Positions 45,371-54,548 of a stretch of DNA of 64,000 nt are shown here, piece after piece (the first letter of the stretch is position 1; each line of letters begins with the position of its first letter). The stretch is from the NCBI RefSeq assembly GCF_021606685.1, contig NZ_WKCB01000013.1:1-64000 (forward strand). The letters are read 5' to 3'. The stretch comes from Pseudomonas syringae. GTDB taxonomy: Bacteria; Pseudomonadota; Gammaproteobacteria; Pseudomonadales; Pseudomonadaceae. Below the pieces are notes generated by a model. That model searched no databases and had not been told where the DNA came from. It worked only from the letters and a program-made list of their open reading frames with translations. Both the position numbers and the translations under genes were made by a program.

Positions 45371-46612
45371 ATGGAACAGTCACTCAAACATTTGCGCTTC
45401 CCCCTGGCGATTTTGGCCGTGGTGGTGATGAGCGCGTGCGGCAAAACTCCGGAACAAGCGGCCGCCATGCCCGCTGCCAAAGTCAGCGTGGCCAAGGTGC
45501 TCGAGCAACCGGTCAACGAGTGGGACGAGTTCACCGGCCGCCTGGAAGCACCGGAAACCGTACAGATCCGTCCACGGGTTTCTGGCCAGATTGACCAAGT
45601 CGCTTTCACCGAAGGCGCTTTGGTCAAGAAAGGCGACCTGCTGTTCCAGATCGATCCGCGTCCGTTCCAGGCTGAAGTGCGCCGCCTTGAAGCCCAGCTT
45701 GCACAAACCAAAGCCGCCGCCACCCGCAGCGATAACGAAGCCCAGCGCGGCGAACGCCTGCGCCAGAGCAACGCGATCTCCGCAGAGCTGGCCGATTCGC
45801 GCACCACCGCCGCGCAGGAATCTCGCGCTGCCGTGGCGGGTATCCAGGCGCAGTTGGACCTGGCCAAATTGAACCTGAGTTTTACCCGCGTGACCTCGCC
45901 GATCAGCGGCCGCGTCAGCCGTGCCGAAATCACCGCCGGCAACCTGGTGACCGCCGACACCACGGCGCTGACCAGCGTGGTCTCCACCGACAAGGTCTAT
46001 GCCTACTTCGATGCCGATGAGCGCGTGTTCCTCAAGTACACCGAGCTGGCTCGCCAGGGCCGTCGTGGCGCAACCACCCCGGTGTACCTGGGCCTGTCGA
46101 ATGAAACCGGCAACCCGCACCTGGGCCAGATGAACTTCGTCGACAACCAGGTCAACCCGGCCACCGGCACCATCCGTGGTCGCGCCGTGTTCGATAACAG
46201 CAAGGGCGAATACACCCCAGGCCTGTATGCACGCCTGAAGCTGGTGGGCAGCGGCACTTACTCCGCCGTGTTGATCAACGACGAAGCGGTCGGCACCGAC
46301 CTCGGCAAGAAGTTCGTGCTGGTGATGGACGGCGACAAGCCGGCGTATCGCTCGGTTGAACTGGGGCCCAAGATCGAAGGTTTGCGCATTGTGCGCAGCG
46401 GCCTGAACAAAGACGACACGATCATCGTCAAGGGCCTGCAGCGCGTACGGCCTGGCTCGCCGGTCGCCCCGGAAACCATCCCGATGGCCAGCAAGGAAAC
46501 CCTCGCCGCCTTGGCCCAACAACGACAAGCGCTTGAAGCCAGCAACCTGGAGCAAGTGGCGCCGGACAAAACCGCGCCCAAGCTCGCAGCCGTTGCGGCT
46601 CCACGCGGTTAA
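45371..46612 (+). CDS. mexE: RND efflux membrane-fusion protein MexE
   Basis: 413-residue periplasmic adaptor with a lipoprotein signal (LAILAVVVMSAC, Cys near 23). The opening MEQSLKHLRFPLAILAVVVM closely resembles MexE of P. aeruginosa as I recall it. It has the lipoyl/barrel-sandwich region RPRVSGQIDQVAFTEGALVKKGDLLFQID, a helical hairpin of about 100-165 and a beta barrel. It links MexF to OprN. The ATG at 45371 is preferred over one three codons upstream because it fits the family start. Confidence 0.95.
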   Translation: MEQSLKHLRFPLAILAVVVMSACGKTPEQAAAMPAAKVSVAKVLEQPVNEWDEFTGRLEAPETVQIRPRVSGQIDQVAFTEGALVKKGDLLFQIDPRPFQAEVRRLEAQLAQTKAAATRSDNEAQRGERLRQSNAISAELADSRTTAAQESRAAVAGIQAQLDLAKLNLSFTRVTSPISGRVSRAEITAGNLVTADTTALTSVVSTDKVYAYFDADERVFLKYTELARQGRRGATTPVYLGLSNETGNPHLGQMNFVDNQVNPATGTIRGRAVFDNSKGEYTPGLYARLKLVGSGTYSAVLINDEAVGTDLGKKFVLVMDGDKPAYRSVELGPKIEGLRIVRSGLNKDDTIIVKGLQRVRPGSPVAPETIPMASKETLAALAQQRQALEASNLEQVAPDKTAPKLAAVAAPRG

Positions 46613-46627
46613 GGGATACGACTCAAG

Positions 46628-49600
46628 ATGAATTTCTCCAAGTTCTTTATTTCGCGGCCGATCTTCGCAGCGGTGCTGTCGCTGTTGATCCTGATCGCCG
46701 GCGCGATCTCGCTGTTCCAGTTGCCGATCAGCGAATACCCGGAAGTGGTACCGCCGACCGTGGTGGTGCGCGCCAACTTCCCGGGCGCCAACCCCAAAGT
46801 CATCGGTGAAACCGTGGCCGCTCCCCTGGAGCAGGCCATCACCGGCGTCGAGAACATGCTGTACATGTCCTCGCAGTCGACCGCCGACGGCAAGCTGACC
46901 CTGACCATCACCTTCGCCCTGGGTACCGACCTGGACAACGCGCAGGTACAGGTGCAAAACCGTGTAACGCGGACTCAGCCGAAACTGCCTGAGGAAGTGA
47001 CGCGCATCGGTATCACCGTGGACAAGGCCTCCCCGGACCTGACCATGGTGGTGCACTTGACCTCCCCGGATCAGCGTTACGACATGCTGTACCTGTCCAA
47101 CTACGCGATCCTCAACATCAAGGATGAGCTGGCCCGCCTGGGCGGCGTCGGCGACGTGCAGTTGTTCGGCATGGGCGACTACTCCCTGCGCGTGTGGCTC
47201 GATCCAAACAAGACCGCCTCACGCAACCTGACCGCGACCGATGTGGTCAACGCGATCCGCGAGCAAAACCGTCAAGTGGCCGCCGGTGCCCTCGGTGCCC
47301 AGCCTGCGCCGACAGATACCAGCTTCCAGTTGTCGGTGAATACCCAGGGCCGCCTGGTCACTGAGGAAGAGTTCGAGAACATTGTGATTCGCGCCGGCGA
47401 GAATGGCGAAATCACACGCCTCAAGGACATTGCCCGGGTCGAGCTGGGATCCAGCCAATATGCGCTGCGCTCGCTGATCGACAACCAGCCCGCCGTCGCG
47501 ATTCCGATTTTCCAGCGCCCTGGCTCCAATGCCATCGACATCTCCAACGATGTGCGCAGCAAGATGGCCGAGCTGAAAAAGAGCTTCCCGGCAGGCATGG
47601 ATTACCGCATTGCCTATGACCCGACGATCTTTGTTCGCGGCTCGATCGAGGCGGTCGTGCACACGCTGTTCGAAGCGCTGATCCTCGTGGTGCTGGTGGT
47701 GATTCTGTTCCTGCAGACCTGGCGCGCCTCGATCATTCCGTTGGTGGCGGTGCCGGTATCGTTGATCGGTACGTTTGCAGTGATGCACCTGTTCGGGTTC
47801 TCGCTCAACGCGCTGTCATTGTTCGGCTTGGTACTGGCCATCGGGATTGTGGTGGACGACGCCATCGTGGTGGTGGAGAACGTCGAGCGTAATATCGAGC
47901 TGGGCCTGGAGCCGTTCCCGGCGACTGAAAAAGCCATGAGCGAAGTGACCGGGCCGATCATCGCCACGGCGCTGGTGCTGTGTGCGGTGTTCATCCCCGC
48001 CGCTTTTATCAGTGGCTTGACCGGGCAGTTCTACAAACAGTTCGCCTTGACCATTGCGATCTCGACGGTGATCTCGGCGTTCAACTCGCTGACCCTGTCC
48101 CCTGCCCTGGCCGCGGTGTTGCTGCGCGGTCACGATGCGCCCAAGGATCGCTTCTCGAAGTTCCTCGACAAACTGTTCGGCGGCTGGCTGTTCCGTCCCT
48201 TCAACCGCTTTTTCGAAAAGGCCAGCCATGGCTACGTGGGTACCGTGCGCCGGGTGATTCGCGGCAGTGGCATTGCCCTGTTCGTGTACGCCGGCCTGAT
48301 GGTGCTGACCTTCTTCGGGTTTGCCCATACCCCGACCGGTTTCGTGCCGGCCCAGGACAAGCAATACCTGGTGGCCTTCGCCCAACTGCCGGACGCCGCG
48401 AGCCTGGACCGTACCGAAAGCGTGATGAAGCGCATGTCGGACATCGCCCTCAAGCAGCCTGGCGTGGAAAGCGCGATTGCGTTCCCTGGCCTGTCGATCA
48501 ACGGTTTCACCAATAGCCCGAACAGCGGCATCGTGTTCGTGACCTTGAAGCCGTTCGATGAACGTAAAGACGCAAGCATGTCCGCCGGTGCGATTGCCGG
48601 TGCGTTGAATGGCCAATACGCCAACATTGAAGAAGCCTACATGGCGATCTTCCCACCGCCGCCGGTACAGGGCCTGGGCACCATCGGCGGGTTCCGCCTG
48701 CAGATCGAAGACCGTGGCAACCTCGGCTATGACGAGCTGTACAAAGAAGTGCAGAACGTGATCACCAAGAGCCACGGCGTGCCGGAGCTGTTCGGCCTGT
48801 TCACCAGCTACACGGTCAACGTGCCGCAAGTCGATGCTGCCATCGACCGCGAAAAGGCCAAGACCCACGGCGTGGCGATCAGCGACATCTTCGACACCCT
48901 GCAGGTCTACCTGGGTTCGCTGTATGCCAACGACTTCAACCGCTTCGGTCGTACCTACCAGGTCAACGTGCAGGCTGAGCAACAGTTCCGCCAGGACTCC
49001 GATCAGATCGGCCAGCTGAAAGTACGTAACAACAAAGGCGAGATGATCCCGCTGGCGACCTTTATCAAGGTCAGCGACACCTCGGGCCCGGACCGCGTGA
49101 TGCACTACAACGGTTTCATCACCGCTGAAATCAACGGCAACGCCGCACCGGGCTACAGCTCCGGCCAGGCCCAGGCCGCGATTGAAAAACTGTTGAAGGA
49201 TGAATTGCCCAACGGCATGACCTACGAGTGGACCGACCTGACCTATCAGCAAATCCTCTCGGGCAACACTGCGCTGTTCGTGTTCCCGCTCTGCGTACTG
49301 CTGGCGTTCCTGGTACTGGCCGCCCAATACGAAAGCTGGAGCCTGCCACTGGCGGTGATCCTGATCGTACCGATGACGCTGCTGTCGGCCATCACCGGGG
49401 TAATCATCTCGGGCGGCGACAACAACATCTTCACCCAGATCGGCTTGATCGTACTGGTGGGCCTGGCGTGTAAGAACGCGATTCTGATTGTCGAGTTTGC
49501 CAAGGATAAACAAGCAGAAGGTCTCGACCCACTGGCGGCGGTACTCGAAGCCTGCCGTCTGCGTCTGCGCCCGATTCTGATGACCTCGTTCGCGTTCATC

Positions 49601-49807
49601 ATGGGTGTGGTGCCACTGGTGTTGTCCAGCGGCGCCGGTGCCGAGATGCGCCATGCCATGGGCGTGGCGGTGTTCTCCGGGATGATCGGGGTGACCTTCT
49701 TCGGTCTGTTGCTGACGCCAGTGTTCTACGTACTGATCCGTCGCTATGTGGAGCGCCAGGAGGCGCGCAAAGCGGCCAAGGCCTTGAAGCTGGAGACACA
49801 GCAATGA
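46628..49807 (+). CDS. mexF: RND multidrug efflux transporter MexF
   Basis: 1059-residue HAE1-family pump with 12 transmembrane helices and two large periplasmic loops. Motifs: the N-terminal FFISRPIFAAVLSLLILIAG, the proton-relay pair in GIVVDDAIVVVENVERN (two Asp in helix 4) and the Lys region near GLACKNAILIVEFA in helix 10. In pseudomonads this system exports chloramphenicol, fluoroquinolones, trimethoprim and quinolone signal precursors. 15 bases after mexE; its stop overlaps oprN. Confidence 0.96.
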   Translation: MNFSKFFISRPIFAAVLSLLILIAGAISLFQLPISEYPEVVPPTVVVRANFPGANPKVIGETVAAPLEQAITGVENMLYMSSQSTADGKLTLTITFALGTDLDNAQVQVQNRVTRTQPKLPEEVTRIGITVDKASPDLTMVVHLTSPDQRYDMLYLSNYAILNIKDELARLGGVGDVQLFGMGDYSLRVWLDPNKTASRNLTATDVVNAIREQNRQVAAGALGAQPAPTDTSFQLSVNTQGRLVTEEEFENIVIRAGENGEITRLKDIARVELGSSQYALRSLIDNQPAVAIPIFQRPGSNAIDISNDVRSKMAELKKSFPAGMDYRIAYDPTIFVRGSIEAVVHTLFEALILVVLVVILFLQTWRASIIPLVAVPVSLIGTFAVMHLFGFSLNALSLFGLVLAIGIVVDDAIVVVENVERNIELGLEPFPATEKAMSEVTGPIIATALVLCAVFIPAAFISGLTGQFYKQFALTIAISTVISAFNSLTLSPALAAVLLRGHDAPKDRFSKFLDKLFGGWLFRPFNRFFEKASHGYVGTVRRVIRGSGIALFVYAGLMVLTFFGFAHTPTGFVPAQDKQYLVAFAQLPDAASLDRTESVMKRMSDIALKQPGVESAIAFPGLSINGFTNSPNSGIVFVTLKPFDERKDASMSAGAIAGALNGQYANIEEAYMAIFPPPPVQGLGTIGGFRLQIEDRGNLGYDELYKEVQNVITKSHGVPELFGLFTSYTVNVPQVDAAIDREKAKTHGVAISDIFDTLQVYLGSLYANDFNRFGRTYQVNVQAEQQFRQDSDQIGQLKVRNNKGEMIPLATFIKVSDTSGPDRVMHYNGFITAEINGNAAPGYSSGQAQAAIEKLLKDELPNGMTYEWTDLTYQQILSGNTALFVFPLCVLLAFLVLAAQYESWSLPLAVILIVPMTLLSAITGVIISGGDNNIFTQIGLIVLVGLACKNAILIVEFAKDKQAEGLDPLAAVLEACRLRLRPILMTSFAFIMGVVPLVLSSGAGAEMRHAMGVAVFSGMIGVTFFGLLLTPVFYVLIRRYVERQEARKAAKALKLETQQ

Positions 49808-51219
49808 GTGTGAAAGTCTTTCTGCCGAGCTTGCTGGTCCTGGCGCTGAGCGCCTGTGCCGTAGGCCCGGACTACACAACCCAGAACCTGGAGGCGGCCA
49901 ACATCACGGCCGCCGCCGACACCAAAAGCTATGACCACGCCAAGTACGAAGGCATCTGGTGGCAGCAGTTCGACGACCCGACGCTTGACCAACTGGTCAC
50001 CCAGTCGTTGCAGGGTAACCGCGACCTGCGTGTCGCCTTCGCCCGTCTGCGGGCGGCACGCGCCATCCGCGATGACGCCGCCAACGACATCATGCCGGTG
50101 GTCACCAGCCGCGCCAGCAGTGACGTGGGCAAAGGCCAGATCCCGGGCCAGACCACCAGGCGCGTCACCAGCGAGCGCTACGACCTGGGCCTGGACATGG
50201 CCTGGGAAGTCGACCTGTTTGGGCGCATCCGCCGCAACCTGGAAGCCAGCGACGCTGACCAGCAGGTTGCCGAAGCAGACCTGTACCAACTGCAAGTCAG
50301 CATGATTGCCGAACTGGTGGATGCCTACGGCCAATTGCGCGGCGCTCAGTTGCGCGAACGCATTGCTCTGGACAACCTCAAGAACCAGCAGGAATCGCGC
50401 ACCATCACCGTCAGCCTGCGGGATGCCGGTGTAGGTGACCAACTGGATGTGGAGCGTGCCGACGCGCGCCTCGCCGCCGTTGAAGCCAGCGTGCCGCAAC
50501 TGCAAGCCGAACAAGTGCGCGAGCGTAACCGCATCGCCACCCTGCTCGGCCAGCGCCCCGACAAGTTGACTGTAGACCTGAGCCCCAAAGACCTGCCGGC
50601 GATCGCCAAGGCACTGCCCATTGGTGACCCAGGCCAGCTGTTGCAGCGGCGCCCGGACATCCTCAGCGCCGAACGCAAACTGGCCGCTGCCACCGCGCGT
50701 ATCGGCGTGGCCAAGGCCGACCTGTTCCCACGGGTCAGCCTCAGCGGCTTCCTCGGTTTCACCGCCGGGCGCGGTTCGCAGATCGGCTCGGCTGCCGCCA
50801 ATGCCTGGTCCCTCGGCCCAAGCATCACCTGGGCCGCGTTTGACCTGGGCAGCGTGCGCGCTCGCTTGCGTGGTGCGAATGCCGAGGCCGATGGCGCCCT
50901 GGCAACCTATGAGCAGCAAGTATTACTGGCACTGGAAGAATCGGAAAATGCCTTCAGTGACTACGGCAAACGCCAACAGCGCCTGGTTTCGCTGATCCGT
51001 CAGAGTGAATCCAGCCGCGCCGCCGCCGACCTCGCGGCGATCCGCTACCGCGAAGGCACCGTGGACTTCCTGGTACTGCTCGACGCGCAGCGTGAGCGCC
51101 TGGCCGCCGAAGACTCCCAGGCCCAGGCCGAAGTGGACCTGTACCGCGGCATCGTCGCGATCTACAAGGCGCTGGGCGGTGGCTGGCAGCCGGATACGGT
51201 GGTGGCCAGCGCCAAGTGA
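49804..51219 (+). CDS. oprN: outer-membrane efflux channel OprN
   Basis: 471-residue outer membrane factor, lipoprotein type (signal ending LLVLALSAC, then AVGPDY). It carries the internal duplication of the family, for example residues near YDLGLDMAWEVDLFGRIRRNLEASDA and the second repeat with SLGPSITWAAFDLGSVRARL. ATGA overlap with mexF. Completes the MexEF-OprN tripartite pump. Confidence 0.95.
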   Translation: MSVKVFLPSLLVLALSACAVGPDYTTQNLEAANITAAADTKSYDHAKYEGIWWQQFDDPTLDQLVTQSLQGNRDLRVAFARLRAARAIRDDAANDIMPVVTSRASSDVGKGQIPGQTTRRVTSERYDLGLDMAWEVDLFGRIRRNLEASDADQQVAEADLYQLQVSMIAELVDAYGQLRGAQLRERIALDNLKNQQESRTITVSLRDAGVGDQLDVERADARLAAVEASVPQLQAEQVRERNRIATLLGQRPDKLTVDLSPKDLPAIAKALPIGDPGQLLQRRPDILSAERKLAAATARIGVAKADLFPRVSLSGFLGFTAGRGSQIGSAAANAWSLGPSITWAAFDLGSVRARLRGANAEADGALATYEQQVLLALEESENAFSDYGKRQQRLVSLIRQSESSRAAADLAAIRYREGTVDFLVLLDAQRERLAAEDSQAQAEVDLYRGIVAIYKALGGGWQPDTVVASAK

Positions 51220-51261
51220 TTTAAAGAGCTCCTTTGGTTGGTCGCATCCAGCCAATTTTTT

Positions 51262-51296
51262 GCCCCGTGGTCCATTCGGTCACGGGGCTTTTTTTT
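51262..51296 (+). terminator. intrinsic terminator of mexEF-oprN
   Basis: GCCCCGTG, an 11-base loop and CACGGGGC are followed by eight T residues. It ends the efflux operon 42 bases after oprN and lies just before the end of the convergent AraC gene. Confidence 0.9.
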
Positions 51297-51303
51297 GGCT
51301 TGG

Positions 51304-52320
51304 CTAGCTGTTATCACCAAGAATCAAACTTCGATAATGCCCAGGATTGGACCCGGCCCACTTACGAAACGCCTTGTAGAACGAGCTGGTGTCAGCAAAC
51401 CCCAACCGCTCGGCGATCTCGGCAAAGCTGATGTGCGGTTCCGCCAGCCAGACAATCGCCAGCTCCTTGCGCACGCTGTCTTTGAGGCCCTGGTAGGTCT
51501 GGCCTTCTTCTGCCAGGCGGCGGCGCAGGGTGGAGGCGGAGATACACAAGGTGGCCGCCAGGCCGTCGGTTTCCGGCCAGGTGTCGGGCGGCATCTGGCG
51601 CAGGTCGTGTTTGATGCCTGTGGCCAGGCTGTCGGGGTCGCGGTATTTGACCAGGATGTTGGCCGGTGCATGCGCGAGGAAACGCTTGAGTTCTTCGGCG
51701 CTGCGTTTGATCGGCAGGTCGAGGCAGTCGGCGGAGAAGATCATGCGGGTGCGCGGCCGGTCAAAGCGCAGGTTGTCGGAGAACATCACCTGGTAATCAT
51801 CACAGAAGTCCGGCTGCGGGCCGCGCAGTTCGATGGCCAGGATCGGTATCCGTCGCCCCGCCAGCCAGCAAGCGACGCCATGCACGATCATCCAGTAAGT
51901 GAAATAGGTGAAGGCGCGCTTGGGTGGCACGTCCGGCTCCAGCAGCACGATCTCGGCCAGGCTTTGCTGGCGCACCAGTTGGGCGGGCAATTGTTCAAGC
52001 ATCAAGGATAAAAAGCCCAGGCCGGTTTCCAGGCTGACGCCCAGGTTCGCGTGGGTCATGGCCGCGCGGCAGAGAAACGCCAGGCTGCCTGACCTGAGTT
52101 TGCGCGGGTCCATGCCGAAGAACTCATCGTCCATGCGCCTGGCCAGCAAACGCCACAGGCGCGCGTAGGTGGTGGCCGACACCCGCGCGGTGGGCTCGGT
52201 GAGCAGCGCCGGGTCGATGCCGGCCTTGGTCAGCACCTCGGCACTGGTCGCGCCGGGTGCGCAGCTCTGCAACAGGGCTTCGCGCACGAGGTGGATGGAA
52301 ATGGTGTCTTTTTCCGACAT
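51304..52320 (-). CDS. AraC-family regulator with arabinose-binding-like (OruR-type) domain
   Basis: 338 residues. The N-terminal part (residues 20-205) matches the Arabinose_bd domain of OruR/AraC relatives (LTEPTARVSATTYARLWRLLARRMDDEFFGM; GSLAFLCRAAMTHANLG). The C-terminal HTH reads GLAATLCISASTLRRRLAEEGQTYQGLKD and ISFAEIAERLGFADTSSFYKAFRKWAGSNPGHYR. It stands alone between two operons, convergent with oprN and divergent from efeU. Its target is not evident; regulation of either neighbour is only a guess. Confidence 0.88.
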   Translation of the reverse strand: MSEKDTISIHLVREALLQSCAPGATSAEVLTKAGIDPALLTEPTARVSATTYARLWRLLARRMDDEFFGMDPRKLRSGSLAFLCRAAMTHANLGVSLETGLGFLSLMLEQLPAQLVRQQSLAEIVLLEPDVPPKRAFTYFTYWMIVHGVACWLAGRRIPILAIELRGPQPDFCDDYQVMFSDNLRFDRPRTRMIFSADCLDLPIKRSAEELKRFLAHAPANILVKYRDPDSLATGIKHDLRQMPPDTWPETDGLAATLCISASTLRRRLAEEGQTYQGLKDSVRKELAIVWLAEPHISFAEIAERLGFADTSSFYKAFRKWAGSNPGHYRSLILGDNS

Positions 52321-52428
52321 GGGCAGTTAGGCAATCCGGTGCGCACAAGATGGCGTGCATGATAAGGGCGCTTGCCCTTCCCCACCACCGTTCAGCCACT
52401 GTTCAGCAAACGTCAAGATTGCCTGTTT

Positions 52429-52447
52429 AGTAATGAGTATCATTATG
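52429..52447. promoter_or_regulatory. Fur box upstream of efeU
   Basis: AGTAATGAGTATCATTATG matches 14 of 19 positions of GATAATGATAATCATTATC, including both ATCATTAT-type half sites. It lies 40 bases upstream of the efeU start, where Fur with iron would block the promoter. Confidence 0.82.
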
Positions 52448-52487
52448 TTACAACTTAGCCCCCTATCTAGTTCTGATGCGGTGCCGA

Positions 52488-53333
52488 ATGCTTGTTCCTT
52501 TTCTCATCATGCTGCGCGAAGGCATTGAAGCTGCGCTGATCGTCGGCATCATCGCCAGTTACCTGCAACAGACCGGGCGCGGCCAATGGATGCCGGCCGT
52601 GTGGATCGGGGTATTCCTCGCCGCTGCACTGGCGTTGCTGGTAGGTGGCGGCCTGGAACTGGTGAGCGCCGAATTCCCGCAAAAGCAGCAGGAACTGTTC
52701 GAAGGCATCGTTGGGCTGGTGGCGGTGGCGATCCTTAGCTCCATGGTGTTCTGGATGCGCAAGGTCGCGCGTTCCATCAAGCACTCCCTGCATGAATCCC
52801 TCGACCACGCCCTGGCCGGGTCCAAACACCAGGTGACGGCGCTGATCCTGATGGTGTTTTTCGCCGTGGCCCGCGAGGGTCTGGAGACCGTGTTTTTCCT
52901 GCTGGCGGTGTTCCAGCAAAGCGAAGGCCCGGGTGCGCCGGTTGGCGCCCTGCTCGGCCTGATCCTGGCGATCATCGTCGGTTTCCTGATCTACAGCGGC
53001 AGCATGCGTTTGAACCTCGGTGCATTTTTCCGCTGGACCGGCCTGTTCATCCTCGTGGTCGCCGCCGGCATCCTGGCGAATTCAGTCCAGGCGCTGCACG
53101 AAGCGGGCGTGTGGAACCACCTGCAGACCGTGCTGTTCGACTGGAGCGCCGCGCTGCCGATGGACAGCCCACTGGGCTCGGTGCTGGCCGGCATGTTCGG
53201 TTACCAGGAAGCGCCGACCGTCAGCACCCTGGGGGCCTACCTGATTTATCTGGTAGTGGCCCTGGTGATGTTCTTTTTGCCGGCGGCAGCGGCCAAGCCT
53301 GCCGCCGCCTCCTCTTCCGTTTCCAGCCAGTAA
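52488..53333 (+). CDS. efeU: ferrous/ferric iron permease EfeU (FTR1 family)
   Basis: 281-residue inner-membrane protein with seven predicted helices and the two iron-binding REGLE-type motifs LREGIEA (near residue 8) and AREGLET (near 129). It carries iron across the inner membrane using material delivered by EfeO and EfeB. An upstream in-frame ATG at 52476 would add only four residues. Preceded by a Fur box; 12 bases before efeO. Confidence 0.93.
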   Translation: MLVPFLIMLREGIEAALIVGIIASYLQQTGRGQWMPAVWIGVFLAAALALLVGGGLELVSAEFPQKQQELFEGIVGLVAVAILSSMVFWMRKVARSIKHSLHESLDHALAGSKHQVTALILMVFFAVAREGLETVFFLLAVFQQSEGPGAPVGALLGLILAIIVGFLIYSGSMRLNLGAFFRWTGLFILVVAAGILANSVQALHEAGVWNHLQTVLFDWSAALPMDSPLGSVLAGMFGYQEAPTVSTLGAYLIYLVVALVMFFLPAAAAKPAAASSSVSSQ

Positions 53334-53345
53334 AAGGACCGCCTC

Positions 53346-54548
53346 TTGTCCAACCCAACCCCTCAACCGGCATTGCCACCCCGCGCCTTGCGCTGGGCCG
53401 TGGCGGGCTCGGTGGTCGTGATGATCGCCGCCGGCGCCTTGTTCTACTACGCCTCGCAACTGGCGGCGAGCAAGCGCCAGACCAACCACAATGAGATCGC
53501 CGTGACCATCCACGCGCATGCCTGTGAGCCCAACGCGCTGACCGTGCCCGCCGGGCGCGCGAGCTTTCGGATCATCAACCGCTCCGACCGCGCGGTGGAA
53601 TGGGAAATCCTCGACGGCGTGCTGGTGGTCGAAGAGCGCGAGAACATCGCCCCCGGCCTGAGCCAAGTGATCAATGCCAACCTGTTGCCCGGCGACTATG
53701 CGATTACCTGCGGCCTGCTGAGCAACCCGCGCGGCACCCTGCACGTGACGCCGACGGCTGAGTCCGATGCGCAGGCCAAGGCCAAGCCGTCGATGGTGGC
53801 GTTTATCGGCCCATTGTCGGAATTTCGCGTGTACCTGAGCAGCCAGGGCAGCGCCCTGGTCAAAGCCGTGACCGCCCTGCAAAACGCTATCAGCGCCGGT
53901 GACCTGGCCCAGGCCCAGGCCCTGTATGTACCGGCCCGCGAGGCTTATCAGCGACTGGCGCCGGCGTCCCAACGCCTGGCGGAGCTGGACAACGCCATCA
54001 ACGCGCGTGCCGATTACTTTGAACAGCGCGAACAGGACCCGGCGTTCAGCGGCTTCCATCGTCTCGAATACAGCCTGTTCCAGCAACGCAGCCTGGACGG
54101 CCTGGCGCCGATTGCCCAGCGTCTGGTCACCGACGTGACCACCCTCAAGCAGCAACTGCTGGCCCAGTCCCTGCCGCCGGAGCAACTGGTGAGCATCGTG
54201 GTGCGCAACCTCAACAGCCTGGCGCAGGTACGTGCCATCAGCGGTGAAGAGGAGCGCTACAGCCATGTCGACCTGAATGGGTTTGCCGCCAACCTCGAAG
54301 CCGCGCACAAGGTGGTCGAGCTGATGCGTCCGCTGCTGACCAAATCCGCTGCCGACCTGTTGCCGAAAATCGACAGCGCCCTGGCCGCCTTCGACACCGA
54401 GCTGCAAGGCTTCAAGGTCGATAAAGGCTACGCCACGTATGACAGCGTCACCGCCGATCAGCGCCAGCAGATCGCAGACAAGGCCAAGGCTCTGGCCGTT
54501 GCACTCGATGGAATCGACCCCGCCCTTGGCCTCTCCGGCCTGCAGTGA
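53346..54548 (+). CDS. efeO: iron uptake protein EfeO (cupredoxin plus M75 domain)
   Basis: 400 residues. An N-terminal membrane anchor or uncleaved signal (RWAVAGSVVVMIAAGALFYYA, about 16-36) is followed by a cupredoxin-like domain with cysteines in HACEPNAL and AITCGLL, then a peptidase-M75/imelysin domain with the HxxE motif in GFHRLEY and the later GEEERYSHVDL. The start is TTG after AAGGACCGCC. It binds and presents iron for EfeU. The stop overlaps efeB (GTGA). Confidence 0.92.
   Translation: MSNPTPQPALPPRALRWAVAGSVVVMIAAGALFYYASQLAASKRQTNHNEIAVTIHAHACEPNALTVPAGRASFRIINRSDRAVEWEILDGVLVVEERENIAPGLSQVINANLLPGDYAITCGLLSNPRGTLHVTPTAESDAQAKAKPSMVAFIGPLSEFRVYLSSQGSALVKAVTALQNAISAGDLAQAQALYVPAREAYQRLAPASQRLAELDNAINARADYFEQREQDPAFSGFHRLEYSLFQQRSLDGLAPIAQRLVTDVTTLKQQLLAQSLPPEQLVSIVVRNLNSLAQVRAISGEEERYSHVDLNGFAANLEAAHKVVELMRPLLTKSAADLLPKIDSALAAFDTELQGFKVDKGYATYDSVTADQRQQIADKAKALAVALDGIDPALGLSGLQ

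Noticed and set aside
47816..49879. 687-codon open frame antisense to mexF
   Set aside because: Shadow of mexF; His/Arg/Gln-rich composition with no domains. The same holds for the 558-codon frame antisense to mexE at 45380-47056.
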